Shown here: in pieces, positions 16,428 to 25,746 of the stretch
Layout of the letters: each line of letters opens with the position of its first letter
Position numbering within the stretch: the stretch's first letter is position 1
Source of the DNA: Planctomycetes bacterium UBA7888
GTDB taxonomy: Bacteria; Planctomycetota; UBA1135
Assembly (NCBI GenBank): GCA_002500505.1
Contig: DLRM01000007.1
Location: 42,128 to 106,127, forward strand
Reading direction: 5' to 3'
Length of the DNA stretch: 64,000 nt
The notes under the pieces: generated by a model
Seen by the model: only the letters and a program-made list of their open reading frames with translations
The model's database searches: none
Told to the model about the DNA's origin: nothing
Made by a program: the position numbers and the translations under genes

Positions 16428-18361
16428 GATGATGGCTCCTGCTCAAGCTTGTTTTGCGAACGAGTCTCGAAAATACGTTCGCGCCATTGATTGGCCAATT
16501 CCTCGGAAGAAAGGCCACAGACTTGCAATTGCTCTTCACGAGAGCTCGCATGCTGGATGAAACGGTCTTCTACACCGTGGCGCGAAACAGGAATCACAAT
16601 CCCCATGTCAGCCAAAGCTTCCGTGACGGCAGACCCAAAGCCACCTTGAAGAGCATGTTCCTCAACTGTGGCAATAAAGGGATGACGACGGGAGGCATCA
16701 GCAAGGGCACCCGTATCGAGTGGGCGACAGAAGCGAGCGTCCCACACTTCTAGTTGTATTTTTTCAGCAGACAAGATTTCAGCTGCCTCGAGGGCATTTT
16801 CGACCATGGCCCCCAAAGCAAATATCACACCATCACAACCGTCCCGTAATCGTTCAGCAGTTCCGGGGATAAGGTCAGGACGCATTCCCGCAGGGTTACT
16901 CAATTCATGGACAACGCTTCCTCGCGGCCATCGAAGGGACCAAGGGCCTCCACATTCCAAAGCAGCCTCCAGCATACGCTGAAGATCTGCCCCATCTCGA
17001 GGCGACGCTAATTGAATCCCGGGCAAGGTTCTGAGATAGGCAAGGTCATAAAGACCCTGGTGCGTCGGGCCGTCTTGGCCAACCAGTCCGGCACGGTCAA
17101 GAGCAAGGATGACATTCTCCTCTTGAAGAGCCACTTCTTGAAAGACTTGGTCATAGGCTCTCTGCAAGAAGGTGCTGTAAATAGCGCAGATAGGGCGCTT
17201 ACCTCCGGTGGCCATTCCGCCGGCAAGAGCAACAGCATGCTGTTCAGTAATGCCTGTATCCACGAAACGATTCGGCCACCGGCTGGCGAATTCGTCCAAA
17301 CCCGTCCCACTAGGCATCGCAGCAGTTAAGGCAATGATGCGGGAATCTTTTTCGGCGAGATGGCATATGGCATCAGAAAAAGACTGAGTAAAGGATTTTC
17401 TTTCAGGGTCGTTTGCCTTCCATGGACGTGACACCTTGACCAAAGATGATTTGGCAGGCTTAACCCCATGAGCTCGCTCATCGTCATGGCTTGCAGGTTC
17501 GTAACCACGTCCCTTCTCCGTCAAAAAATGTACTAGGTGAACTCCGCCCAATCTTTTAATGCGACGGAAAGCTTCCATGCAACCATCCAAATCATGGCCG
17601 TCTAATGGGCCCACATAGTTCACTCCCAACTCTTCGAACACATGACCAGGAACCATGACATGTCGGAGAACCTCACCGACCTCATCTATCCGATCTCCCA
17701 ACCAAGGAATTTTGTGCGCAAGAGATATCAGCCGATCCGCAGTCCCTTGTAAGGTCTTAGATGTGCGAATCCGAGAAAGGTAGCGCGCCATGGCACCAAC
17801 AGATTTGGCAATAGACCACTCATTGTCGTTGAGGACAACAATTAAGCGGGGCTTCCTTTCCCCAGCCTGATTGAGACCTTCAAAGGCAACACCGCAGGCC
17901 AATCCGGAATCTCCAACAAAGGCAACAGACCAAGGGTCTTCTTCCCCCTCAGGCGAGGTACCCTTTAATCCTTCAGCAAGCCCCATTGCGAATGAGATGG
18001 CGGTCCCTGCGTGGCCAGCAGTTAAAGGGTCAAAGTCTGATTCAAAACGATTTGTAAAACCAGAAATGCCCTCCGTTTGTCGAAGGCCATCAAATTCGGC
18101 ATAACGCCCTGTGAGCATTTTATGGGGATAACATTGATGACTGACGTCGAAGACCAATTTATCCCTCAAAAAGTCGAAGCTTGAATGAAGTGCGACGGTG
18201 AGTTCAACAACACCTAAGTTCGAACCAAGGTGGCCGCCCGTCTGCAAAACTTTCTCGACCAATGCAGCCCGCATTTGATTACACAAAGATTCAAGGTCCT
18301 CCAGGCTTCGCCCTTGAAGCTCATCAGGGCTTCGGATTTCAGAGAGAAGGAGGGAGCTCAT
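16424..18361 (-). CDS. dxs: 1-deoxy-D-xylulose-5-phosphate synthase
   Basis: Thiamine-diphosphate enzyme that condenses pyruvate and glyceraldehyde 3-phosphate, the first step of the MEP isoprenoid pathway. The 645 residues have HLGSNLGVVELTVALH, GHAGTAISFAMG, the ThDP motif VGDSGLACGVAFEGLN through VLNDNEWSIA, the PLDGHDL segment, and the transketolase-like second half with DTGITEQHAVALAGG and RAGLVGQDGPTHQG. The start at 18361 overlaps the ispA stop as ATGA; a TTG two codons upstream is also in frame. Placement between ispA and nadK in an ispA-dxs run is classical. Confidence 0.96.
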   Translation of the reverse strand: MSSLLLSEIRSPDELQGRSLEDLESLCNQMRAALVEKVLQTGGHLGSNLGVVELTVALHSSFDFLRDKLVFDVSHQCYPHKMLTGRYAEFDGLRQTEGISGFTNRFESDFDPLTAGHAGTAISFAMGLAEGLKGTSPEGEEDPWSVAFVGDSGLACGVAFEGLNQAGERKPRLIVVLNDNEWSIAKSVGAMARYLSRIRTSKTLQGTADRLISLAHKIPWLGDRIDEVGEVLRHVMVPGHVFEELGVNYVGPLDGHDLDGCMEAFRRIKRLGGVHLVHFLTEKGRGYEPASHDDERAHGVKPAKSSLVKVSRPWKANDPERKSFTQSFSDAICHLAEKDSRIIALTAAMPSGTGLDEFASRWPNRFVDTGITEQHAVALAGGMATGGKRPICAIYSTFLQRAYDQVFQEVALQEENVILALDRAGLVGQDGPTHQGLYDLAYLRTLPGIQLASPRDGADLQRMLEAALECGGPWSLRWPRGSVVHELSNPAGMRPDLIPGTAERLRDGCDGVIFALGAMVENALEAAEILSAEKIQLEVWDARFCRPLDTGALADASRRHPFIATVEEHALQGGFGSAVTEALADMGIVIPVSRHGVEDRFIQHASSREEQLQVCGLSSEELANQWRERIFETRSQNKLEQEPSS

Positions 18362-19245
18362 CGGCAACGATCACGAAGGAAGCGAGGGAGATCTACCAGA
18401 ATCTCGGTATGGGTTGGAAGAGAGATGGAGGCTAGGGCAGTTTCTGCCCGACTTGTCCACTGCTCGACTAAGGTACGGGCTCCGTCAAGGCCACAGGCAG
18501 AGACTAAAGTCGCTTTCTTTGCTTCGGCATCCTTGCCCGCAGTTTTCCCTAAATCTTCAGTGCTCTGCGTTTCATCTAAGACATCGTCAGTTGCTTGGAA
18601 CAAAGCACCAATGCACCATCCAAACTCCTGCCAATCTTCGGGGTCACCTTTTCCAGCAATCGCACCAAGGCAAAGGGAAGCCTCAAGAAGGGCGCCCGTT
18701 TTCGCGCGGTGAATTGCAGAGACTTGGTCTGGGTCGAGCTCTTTCCCCTCGGCCTCCATATCCAGAATTTGACCGCCCACCATTCCTGCTGCACCAGAAG
18801 CAACAGCTAGGCGGCAGAGCATTTTCGTCGCAATCCCCGAATCTTTTTGCCGGGACAGAACTTCGAAAGCCGCGGATTGGAGAGCATCCCCCACAAGTAC
18901 GGCTTCGGCTTCTCCAAAAGTTTTGTGCACAGTTGCCTTGCCGCGACGAAGGTTGTCGTCATCCATGCAAGGCAAATCGTCATGCACCAGGGAGTAGGCG
19001 TGAATCATTTCACAAGCAACAGCCGCCGGTAGAGCATCCTCTCGTTTTCCACCCGAGGCTTCGCATGCAAGAAGTGCCAAAGCCGGGCGAATCCGTTTTC
19101 CTCCTGAAAGAAGCGCATAGGAACAGGCTTCACGAAGGACGCGCGGAGCATCGGCAATCGAAGTCGTTTCAACAGCTCGCTCCAAAGCTTCTTCAACCAC
19201 GGGATAACAACCCGCAAGCCATTCCCGAAAACTACTCTTGGTCAT
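18358..19245 (-). CDS. ispA: polyprenyl synthetase (farnesyl/geranylgeranyl diphosphate synthase)
   Basis: Chain elongation of isoprenyl diphosphates for quinones and undecaprenyl carriers. With the start at 19245 (MTKSSFREWL) the product is 295 residues. It has GGKRIRPAL, the first Asp-rich motif DDLPCMDDDNLRRGK and the second DDVLDETQ, plus GKTAGKDAEAKKAT, a bacterial FPP-synthase feature. The start overlaps xseB by 14 bases; an ATG five codons earlier is also possible. Between xseB and dxs this is the conserved xseA-xseB-ispA-dxs order. Product chain length cannot be settled by eye. Confidence 0.93.
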   Translation of the reverse strand: MTKSSFREWLAGCYPVVEEALERAVETTSIADAPRVLREACSYALLSGGKRIRPALALLACEASGGKREDALPAAVACEMIHAYSLVHDDLPCMDDDNLRRGKATVHKTFGEAEAVLVGDALQSAAFEVLSRQKDSGIATKMLCRLAVASGAAGMVGGQILDMEAEGKELDPDQVSAIHRAKTGALLEASLCLGAIAGKGDPEDWQEFGWCIGALFQATDDVLDETQSTEDLGKTAGKDAEAKKATLVSACGLDGARTLVEQWTSRAETALASISLPTHTEILVDLPRFLRDRCR

Positions 19246-19483
19246 CGTCAAGGGAATCATCCTCAATCTCTAGAAGGCTTTGCTTCAGCGTATCGCTTAG
19301 GTCTTCTACTTTCTGCTCCAAAGAACTGAGGTTCTTTTGGAGTTCTTGCACGAGTTGAACACCTTTGGAAAACTTTTCAACGCTCTGCTCCAAGGAGAGT
19401 TCTCCACTTTCAAGGCCCTCAACGAGCTTTACAAGACCGTCGAGACGGCTTTCGAAATTTTCTTTTTTCTTGGCAGGGGTCAT
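19232..19483 (-). CDS. xseB: exodeoxyribonuclease VII small subunit
   Basis: An 83-residue, mostly helical protein that caps and regulates XseA in exonuclease VII. The pattern ENFESRLDGLVKLVEGLESGELSLEQSVEKFSKGVQL is the recognisable XseB core, followed by a short coiled tail and an acidic end. It overlaps ispA by 14 bases and follows xseA by 63. Confidence 0.93.
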   Translation of the reverse strand: MTPAKKKENFESRLDGLVKLVEGLESGELSLEQSVEKFSKGVQLVQELQKNLSSLEQKVEDLSDTLKQSLLEIEDDSLDDDQE

Positions 19484-19546
19484 GGGCTTCAGGGGACTTT
19501 CGCTATTCTCCCAGATAGTGGCCTGTTGTAGGAAAAAAAATCTTCG

Positions 19547-20761
19547 TCAAGACGATGGTGGGTCAGCAACTTGAGCGGGCAATTCGCCTTTGGCAAGACG
19601 GATTTTGAGGGAATCCCCTGCGGCAACCAGGCTAGGGTCCCGCAAAAAGCCATCCACGCCTTCCGCTTGAACCAAGGCCCACCCACGATTCAAGAGGGCC
19701 TCGGGAGAAGCGGCATGCAGTCGATGTTCCGCAAGGTGGAGAGACTCCTTTAGCCTCCGAAAAGGTTGTTCCATGGCGCGAGCCAAGTCGGAAGATGCTT
19801 GTTCTAACCCAAAACGCATCCTTTCCGCCCGGCGAGAAGGACTATGCTCTCGCAGGTCGCGCCATAGAAGGGCTAAGTCCTGACGCCTCCGCTGAAACTG
19901 AGATTCTAAAGCGTGAAGAAGGCCATCCCCTAGGCGGGCAACTTCCCGCCGGGACTCAGTCCAGCCTGTGGCAATTCGGTGAGCCGCCGCTGTGGGCGTT
20001 TTGGCTCGCTCATCGGCAGCATAATCACAAAGCGTCGTATCGCTTTCGTGCCCAACGGCATTCAAAATGGGAATCGGAGAATGAGCAACAGCCCTTACGA
20101 GGACCTCCTCGTTGAAAGCCCACAAATCTTCCAAGGAGCCGCCTCCACGGGTTAAAACAATGAGGTCGGGTTTCGCGCGGACAGCCTCGTGGATAGCTTC
20201 CGCAATCTCTTCTTGAGCCCCTGCGCCCTGCACCCGGGCAGGGCGCATGAGAATCTTTAAGGGTGCCCCACTTTCGGCAAGTGTTCGGAGAAAGTCGGCC
20301 GATGCGGCAGAAGGATGGGCGGTAATCACGACAACTTTTTGGGGGCGGTCGGGTAGCTCCTTTTTCTTGGCGTCATCGAATAAGCCTTCCGCTTGCAGTC
20401 GGCGGCGCATTTCCTCGAACTGTCTAGCTAAATTTCCTGCACCCACATCTTCAACGCGACTCAAGATGAAAGAAAGAGAACCATTTTTGGAATAGATATC
20501 AAACTTTCCCAAAGCTCGCACCTTCCTTCCTTCTTCTAGTTCACACTGCAGCGCGCGTGGGGCGGCTCGACTCCAAAGCTTGACCTCCAATTGGGAAGAC
20601 TCATCTCGCAATTTGAAATAGTAATGACCGGAACCTTGATAAGGGCCGCGATAACCAAATATCTCACCCTCAATCCAAAACTGGTCCAAAGTCTCCAGAG
20701 CAAGAGTGGCCCTTTCTATGGCATCCGAAACACTGCAAGCCGTCTCTTGAGGGTTTTGCAT
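19547..20761 (-). CDS. xseA: exodeoxyribonuclease VII large subunit
   Basis: Catalytic subunit of exonuclease VII, degrading single-stranded DNA. The start at 20761 (MQNPQETACSV) gives 404 residues and lies eight bases after the upstream gene stop; a longer reading overlaps that gene. The N-terminal OB-fold includes FWIEGEIFGYRGPYQGSGHYYFKL. The catalytic domain has VVITAHPSAASADFLR, VLTRGGGSLEDLWAFNEE and NAVGHESDTTLCDYAADERAKTPTAAA, with the conserved GHExDxxxxD. The C-terminus is a coiled coil. Slightly shorter than E. coli XseA (456). Confidence 0.95.
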   Translation of the reverse strand: MQNPQETACSVSDAIERATLALETLDQFWIEGEIFGYRGPYQGSGHYYFKLRDESSQLEVKLWSRAAPRALQCELEEGRKVRALGKFDIYSKNGSLSFILSRVEDVGAGNLARQFEEMRRRLQAEGLFDDAKKKELPDRPQKVVVITAHPSAASADFLRTLAESGAPLKILMRPARVQGAGAQEEIAEAIHEAVRAKPDLIVLTRGGGSLEDLWAFNEEVLVRAVAHSPIPILNAVGHESDTTLCDYAADERAKTPTAAAHRIATGWTESRREVARLGDGLLHALESQFQRRRQDLALLWRDLREHSPSRRAERMRFGLEQASSDLARAMEQPFRRLKESLHLAEHRLHAASPEALLNRGWALVQAEGVDGFLRDPSLVAAGDSLKIRLAKGELPAQVADPPSS

Positions 20762-20769
20762 TTTGGGGG

Positions 20770-22098
20770 CTACTGGATCTCTACGCAAGGCACGCAGGAT
20801 GCTCGCCAATCATCAAGAGGTTGTCTTGGAAGGTAAACTCGGAAACGATCGTCGAAGAAGGGTCGACGCACTCCCCCTTCAAAAATGGCGCCCTCAAGGA
20901 AAAGCATTTCAACATCGCCATTTGGATGGAGCCTTAGTTCCAAAGAGTCTGCATCCAAAATTCTTGTTAAATGGCCAGCGGCGTCATACCTTTGGACTTG
21001 AACCATTTTGAGGACATCTCCATCAACCTCGCCCAATGCTGGAATTCGGTAGTAACCGGAGGGCCGTTTCACCGAAATCAACTCCTCAAGGTCTTCTCGA
21101 ATTCTTTGAATCTCTCCAGGGTCGGTGTTCCCCAAAGAAGCAAGCTCAGGGAATAAGTGACTCCAGGCTTCGACATCCACATCGGCAAAATCAAATCGAA
21201 TCCCATCTTCAGGCAATAGATGTTTCGCACCAGCGCGAGTACGAGTCCCTCTTAGGAAACGTACAACAAGATCTCCAGCCATTTGGTGTAGTTCGAAATG
21301 AACCTCTTCGGCTTTGATAACGCTATCCAACAACCCCGCAACATCCCAAACAAGAAGGGTCACCTGATGGATGACCGGTTCGCCTTCGACTCGAGTCCCG
21401 CGTTCAAAGCGAAAGTGAGGGTACCCATCCAATGCAAGGAGGCCATTCATGGCACCGAGCCATGGGCTTAAAAGTGGCTCCTTTATTTCAGTCGTCACTG
21501 AAGCTTCGGTGGCTTCGGGTTTTGAAAGCGGAGGCGACGCAGGCTCCTCAACCGGAGAGCTTGGAAGGCCGATATTCGCCATACGGGAAATATCTGCTTG
21601 CTCACGATTAATAAGCAATTCCGTGAGTTCCGCTATCCGCTGGCGATCCTCTCGGCTTTCATCTCGCATTCGGTCCACCTCTCCGAGGAGGCGAGCCATC
21701 ACTTCATCCGAGACTTTGGACTCAGGCACTGCCACTGTAACTGGGGTTGGCTGCACAACGATGGTCGGAGGCTCCTGAACTGGGGCAAGCACTTGAATCT
21801 CTGGAGGAGATTCTGGGTGGTTGATTTGCACCCAAGCCAACCAACTTGCAGCAGCGGCAGCGCAAAAACCGGCAAGCACAAGAAGAGGGGTCAGCCACCG
21901 TTCACGCCGATTCCGCAATCGCTCCATCTCCCCCATCTGGACAAGGAGAGCTTCTTGAACCTCGGCAAGCCTTCGAAAAGAACGATTCAGAGCCTGAACA
22001 TCGCGAAGCTTGAGATTGGCCCCACTTCTTTGAGCAGAGGCATCAATGGCTCGGCTTTCCTCCGAACTTGAGTCTTGTTCCTTATCCATCTTTCTCAT
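20770..22098 (-). CDS. single-pass membrane protein with coiled coil, function unknown
   Basis: A 442-residue protein I do not recognise. Residues 1-68 are polar and cytoplasmic-looking, a helix rich in Glu/Arg (LNRSFRRLAEVQEALLVQMG) leads to a transmembrane segment at about 69-90, then a Pro/Val-rich linker, a coiled coil at about 130-165 (DEVMARLLGEVDRMRDESREDR region), another linker, and a globular C-terminal domain from about 205 that begins LLSPWLGAMNGLLALDGYPHFRFERG. No catalytic motif is evident. It is tightly packed between a lipoprotein gene (17-base overlap) and xseA, so it is probably co-transcribed. An ATG at 22089 is an alternative start. Confidence 0.75.
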   Translation of the reverse strand: MRKMDKEQDSSSEESRAIDASAQRSGANLKLRDVQALNRSFRRLAEVQEALLVQMGEMERLRNRRERWLTPLLVLAGFCAAAAASWLAWVQINHPESPPEIQVLAPVQEPPTIVVQPTPVTVAVPESKVSDEVMARLLGEVDRMRDESREDRQRIAELTELLINREQADISRMANIGLPSSPVEEPASPPLSKPEATEASVTTEIKEPLLSPWLGAMNGLLALDGYPHFRFERGTRVEGEPVIHQVTLLVWDVAGLLDSVIKAEEVHFELHQMAGDLVVRFLRGTRTRAGAKHLLPEDGIRFDFADVDVEAWSHLFPELASLGNTDPGEIQRIREDLEELISVKRPSGYYRIPALGEVDGDVLKMVQVQRYDAAGHLTRILDADSLELRLHPNGDVEMLFLEGAIFEGGVRRPFFDDRFRVYLPRQPLDDWRASCVPCVEIQ

Positions 22099-22651
22099 TC
22101 AGGGCTGGGGTCAAATATTCTAAGCGACCTTTCCCGTCCCACAGCCTTCCTTTTAGATTCACTTGCATTTCTCCCCGGGACCAAAGCAAATCGGCGGAAA
22201 TCTCGGGACGATTGGTTTTGAACAGAAAGGTCCTCCGAGTTTGAGCCGCGGTCGACTCCCCGCCCCCTTGAGCCAATCCAATCCATAAATTTCGCGCTCT
22301 AGGAGAGAGACCCCTGGGGGGTTGATTTAATGCATCAAAAATTTGCCCGGAGGAAGACTGCAAACTTCCGGAACCCTGAAGAGCGCTTCCTGCGCCCACA
22401 AGATGAAGCCTGACTAAAGAATCCGACTTTTCTAATCCGAAGGCCTTTATTAGCAAGTCTTGTTCTGAAAAATACTTCTTCTCGGGCCCTGGAGCTCGAA
22501 ATGTGTGTTCTACAACCACGCGAACTCCATCTTCAGACTCCCCTGTCCATGCAGCTGTCAGGGTTTCCTGGGAATGAAGGCCGAGTTGGGTTTCCTCCTT
22601 TGTGCAGGCAAAAACCAACAGAACCGCAACAAAAGTCAATCGTCTTTCCAT
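22082..22651 (-). CDS. putative lipoprotein, function unknown
   Basis: A 189-residue protein starting MERRLTFVAVLLVFACTKEE, a signal peptide with a lipobox-like LVFAC at Cys16. The mature part is beta-rich (WTGESEDGVRVVVEHTFRAPG, RTFLFKTNRPEISADLLWSRG), with no recognised family. Its 3' end overlaps the membrane protein gene downstream and its 5' end overlaps the HEAT-like gene upstream, so three unknown envelope genes in a row are co-translated. Confidence 0.7.
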   Translation of the reverse strand: MERRLTFVAVLLVFACTKEETQLGLHSQETLTAAWTGESEDGVRVVVEHTFRAPGPEKKYFSEQDLLIKAFGLEKSDSLVRLHLVGAGSALQGSGSLQSSSGQIFDALNQPPRGLSPRARNLWIGLAQGGGESTAAQTRRTFLFKTNRPEISADLLWSRGEMQVNLKGRLWDGKGRLEYLTPALNEKDG

Positions 22652-23466
22652 AGCTCCGATTTCTTTTTGTTTTTATTCCACCAACGAGTCCACTCCAATG
22701 GATCCCGATAACTCTCGTTTGTAAAAGTGGTCAATGCTCGGAGAAAAGGATCGCGAACAGTGCGATATTCGCGAACAGCCCCGCTATCCTCCCTATCCAA
22801 AGATGCGTTGTGATAGGACTCTAACATTTTGACCAAAGACTTGGTGCACTCTTTTCGGACATCACCTGGCGCAGAGCGGTATTGAGAGAGAGCTTCACCG
22901 GCGGCGGCGGCAACAACTTCATCTTTGTAATCTAACAAATCTAAGAGATCTTCGATTTGGTCTAGGTCTCGTGTAAAGCCCACTTGCTTGACGCAAAGGG
23001 AACGAAATTCCACGTCGCGATTGAAACGCTTGTCTTCAAAGGCTTTCCATAAATATTTTGCCCCATGATGAGGCATGCGTCCAAAAGCGTAGGTCGCCGC
23101 CTTCCATAAAGTGTTATGTTCTTTTGTTTCCCTTTTACGACGAAAGGAATACCAAACAACATCAGCTATTGCTTTTTGACGACTTTCAAGATTTTTCAAC
23201 TCTTTTTTGAGTTCATTCACATCTTCCGGCTTAAACTCCAAACTTTCTTCAATTTCTTCTCGCCGTTCCTGTGCCTCAGAATAAAGAGTTGCAAAGCCAT
23301 CAATGTGGTTAATCGCGAGAGGTTCTTGGCCCTTGCCTTTGATGATTTTTTTGAAAAGGGAAACTTTCTCCTCCAGCACATCCTCCTGCGCAACAGATTG
23401 CAAGAGGCTGCTCGTCGCCAGGGGCAGGCTAGCTTGGGGAAAAGAAAGGAAAAGAAGGGAAATCAT
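22636..23466 (-). CDS. secreted HEAT-repeat-like protein, function unknown
   Basis: The start at 23466 has GGAG about seven bases upstream and gives 276 residues with a signal peptide (MISLLFLSFPQASLPLATS). A Glu/Lys-rich helical region follows (EERREEIEESLEF region), then alpha-alpha repeats resembling HEAT units (AATYAFGRMPHHGAKYLWKAF; LLDLLDYKDEVVAAAAGEALSQY) and a C-terminal WTRWWNKNKKK box seen in planctomycete secreted HEAT proteins. It probably acts as an extracytoplasmic scaffold; no enzyme motif is visible. It follows pabC by 22 bases. Confidence 0.75.
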   Translation of the reverse strand: MISLLFLSFPQASLPLATSSLLQSVAQEDVLEEKVSLFKKIIKGKGQEPLAINHIDGFATLYSEAQERREEIEESLEFKPEDVNELKKELKNLESRQKAIADVVWYSFRRKRETKEHNTLWKAATYAFGRMPHHGAKYLWKAFEDKRFNRDVEFRSLCVKQVGFTRDLDQIEDLLDLLDYKDEVVAAAAGEALSQYRSAPGDVRKECTKSLVKMLESYHNASLDREDSGAVREYRTVRDPFLRALTTFTNESYRDPLEWTRWWNKNKKKSELWKDD

Positions 23467-23488
23467 TGCACTCTCCTGTTGAGACGGG

Positions 23489-24322
23489 TCAAGAAGGGAA
23501 GACCTTCCGCCCAAGATAGGCCTCCCGGAGGGTTTGAAGAAAGGGCCCTTCTGCGCCTGGGAAATCCTCGCGAAGACCCAAAACCCCTCGAATAGGGATA
23601 ACTCCAATCACAGCATTAGTTACATAGACCTCTAGGGCTTGCTGGAGCTCGTTTAAGGGGAAATGCCCTTCTGATACGGGAATTCCAGCCTGAGAGGATC
23701 GGGCAAGCAAATCGGCTCGAGTCGTCCCCTCAAGAATGCCGCAATCTAGAGCAGGAGTACAAAGAGACTCCCCATTCCAGAAGAGTACATTGGCACTCGT
23801 GCATTCAGCGAGCATGCCATCCGTGGTGGTTAATAGGGCATCAAAGGCCCCCTTCGCCCGTGCTTCTCTGGAAGCCCATTGTTCGCCAGCCCGAGAAATG
23901 GTTTTTGCGCGTGCGAGTGGGTTTTGCGGGTCGCGGCGCAAGGTAGAAAGGCAAACATCCACCTCCTCAGGAGGCGGACCAGCCAAACCAGCCGTCCAGA
24001 CGGGAAGCGCACCGGCATCATCTTGGCGGTAAAGAGAAAACCGAACGCGCCAGCTCCCCTGCCCAATCGAAGGAAGCAACTGAAGGAAAGCTTGAGTTAG
24101 ATCTGGAATAGAGCCTTGGAACCCCAGAAGCTTGGCTGATTGCCTCAAGCGTTCTGCATGCCGATTCATGTTCTCTGGAGGCTTTCCGTCCACAACCAAG
24201 AAAGATTCAAAGACGCCCTCCCCTCGAAGCAAGGCCAAAGAGTTACCAGAAACAATGGGGTCATCCGGAAGGCATTTGTTGCCATCCACAAGAACAACTT
24301 CGACAGGGCGATTTCCAGTCAT
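23489..24322 (-). CDS. pabC: class IV aminotransferase, probable 4-amino-4-deoxychorismate lyase
   Basis: A 277-residue PLP enzyme of fold type IV. It has LALLRGEGVFESF near residue 28, an ARAKTISRAGEQ segment with the likely PLP Lys, TTTDGMLAECTSANVLFWNG with the conserved Glu-x-x-x-xN, and TPALDCGILEGTTR. D-alanine and branched-chain aminotransferases share this fold, but fusion-like coupling to a PabB/TrpE-type gene (ATGA overlap at 24319-24322) favours ADC lyase, releasing p-aminobenzoate for folate. Confidence 0.82.
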   Translation of the reverse strand: MTGNRPVEVVLVDGNKCLPDDPIVSGNSLALLRGEGVFESFLVVDGKPPENMNRHAERLRQSAKLLGFQGSIPDLTQAFLQLLPSIGQGSWRVRFSLYRQDDAGALPVWTAGLAGPPPEEVDVCLSTLRRDPQNPLARAKTISRAGEQWASREARAKGAFDALLTTTDGMLAECTSANVLFWNGESLCTPALDCGILEGTTRADLLARSSQAGIPVSEGHFPLNELQQALEVYVTNAVIGVIPIRGVLGLREDFPGAEGPFLQTLREAYLGRKVFPS

Positions 24323-25725
24323 GAACAAAGAAGGGTCGCTGCTTTTTCGAGGTACCGAGCCTTTAAGAGAGTTTCATTCCATTCTGTTTTTGGGTCAGAG
24401 TCCCAAACAATGCCCGCCCCAACTCTCAAATGAAGTTTTTGATCCGACCAAATAGCCGTTCGAATGAGGACTGAAAAATCGCCTCGGTTGGGACCAGGTT
24501 GCCAAATTCCAAAGCTACCGCAATAAACTCCGCGGGTTTCTTCCTCCAATTCTGAAATGGCTTGCAATGCGCGCACTTTGGGTGCCCCCGTCACCGAAGC
24601 TGGTGGATAGGTGGCTCGAAAAAGAGAAGCAATACCATCAGAAGGATTCCACTCGGCTTCAATCACTGCGGTTCGGTGATGGAGGGTAGAGAACCGCTCC
24701 ACTTCACCTGAGCTCCGGACGCGAACCTTCCCAATTTGAGCAACACGACCCAAGTCGTTTCTAGCCATATCCACAATCATGGTCAATTCCGCGCGCTCCT
24801 TCTCATTCTTTTCCAAAGCGAGAGCAATGTTCTCGTCATCCAATTCGTTCAAGCCGCGGGGAGCCGTCCCCTTAATGGGACGCGTTTGAAGATATTCGCC
24901 GTCCACTTGAAGAAAGCGTTCTGGCGACCAAGACAACATTGCGTGGCCTTGTTCATCCTCCCAGTATGCGCTCATGGAAGTGGACTGCTCTCTGCGAACA
25001 TGGGAATAAAGATTCCGGGGGGGCTGAAGACATTCCGCCTCCATGGCATGAGAAAGATTAGCTTGGAAAAGTTCTCCTTCGCCAATCCAATCCCGAAGCT
25101 TGGAAACTCTCTTTTGGAAACTCACCGGAGAGGAGTGAGATATTAATGGACCCAAGATGGGCGAACTGGCTTCATGCAATGAATCTTCAATAGATTCCGT
25201 TTCTTCGAGCATCAAATGAAAACAATTCAATAGATGAGATGTTTCTTGAGAGTTTTCATGGCCCATATCTTGGGCGTAGCAAAGGAAAAGTGTGCCATCC
25301 GGTGATTGAGCAATTGCTTTTCGATAGCGAGCGAAAGAAAAGTCCGGGAGTTGGGTGGATGACTTTTTCGCCCAGGGGAAAGCTTCCCAAGCATGCCCGC
25401 ACTCAAAAGAGAACCAGCCAATCCAGCCCCCTGACCAAGCCTCTGGTGGCAGTCCCGATGCAGGTTCCCAAATCTCCTTGGAAGATATTTCCTCAAGCAA
25501 TTGGGCGGGATCTTGTTTTGCAAGTGGCCAAGCCTCGGAAGAGTCTTCATTTTGGGTCAAGTTCCCCTCCAGAACACAATCCGGGTCCCAGGCGAGCAAC
25601 GACCATCCGGAACCATCGGAGCTATCCAAAAGAACAGGGCGCCCCCCCTCTGGAAGCACTTCCAGGAGTTTCGCCAGGGATGGCCCCCCGCAACTCTCGA
25701 GAACAACGGTCTGAAGTCGAAGCAT
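24319..25725 (-). CDS. pabB: aminodeoxychorismate synthase component I (chorismate-binding enzyme)
   Basis: A 468-residue chorismate-utilising enzyme. The C-terminal catalytic domain has IGEGELFQANLSHAM, YLQTRPIKGTAPRG, ELTMIVDMARNDLGRV, TLHHRTAVIEAEW and FRATYPPASVTGAPK, typical of PabB/TrpE. The Trp feedback LLES motif of TrpE was not seen and pabC follows directly, which supports PabB. The amidotransferase partner PabA is absent here. It is divergent from the xer gene with only 21 bases between the start codons. Confidence 0.88.
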   Translation of the reverse strand: MLRLQTVVLESCGGPSLAKLLEVLPEGGRPVLLDSSDGSGWSLLAWDPDCVLEGNLTQNEDSSEAWPLAKQDPAQLLEEISSKEIWEPASGLPPEAWSGGWIGWFSFECGHAWEAFPWAKKSSTQLPDFSFARYRKAIAQSPDGTLFLCYAQDMGHENSQETSHLLNCFHLMLEETESIEDSLHEASSPILGPLISHSSPVSFQKRVSKLRDWIGEGELFQANLSHAMEAECLQPPRNLYSHVRREQSTSMSAYWEDEQGHAMLSWSPERFLQVDGEYLQTRPIKGTAPRGLNELDDENIALALEKNEKERAELTMIVDMARNDLGRVAQIGKVRVRSSGEVERFSTLHHRTAVIEAEWNPSDGIASLFRATYPPASVTGAPKVRALQAISELEEETRGVYCGSFGIWQPGPNRGDFSVLIRTAIWSDQKLHLRVGAGIVWDSDPKTEWNETLLKARYLEKAATLLCS

Positions 25726-25746
25726 GAACCCCTATTATGTCGTGCG

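Noticed and set aside
18414..19358. Long open reading frame on the plus strand opposite ispA
   Set aside because: It lies wholly antisense to ispA and xseB, which have clear motifs. Its protein is rich in Arg, Gln, His and Pro and resembles nothing known.
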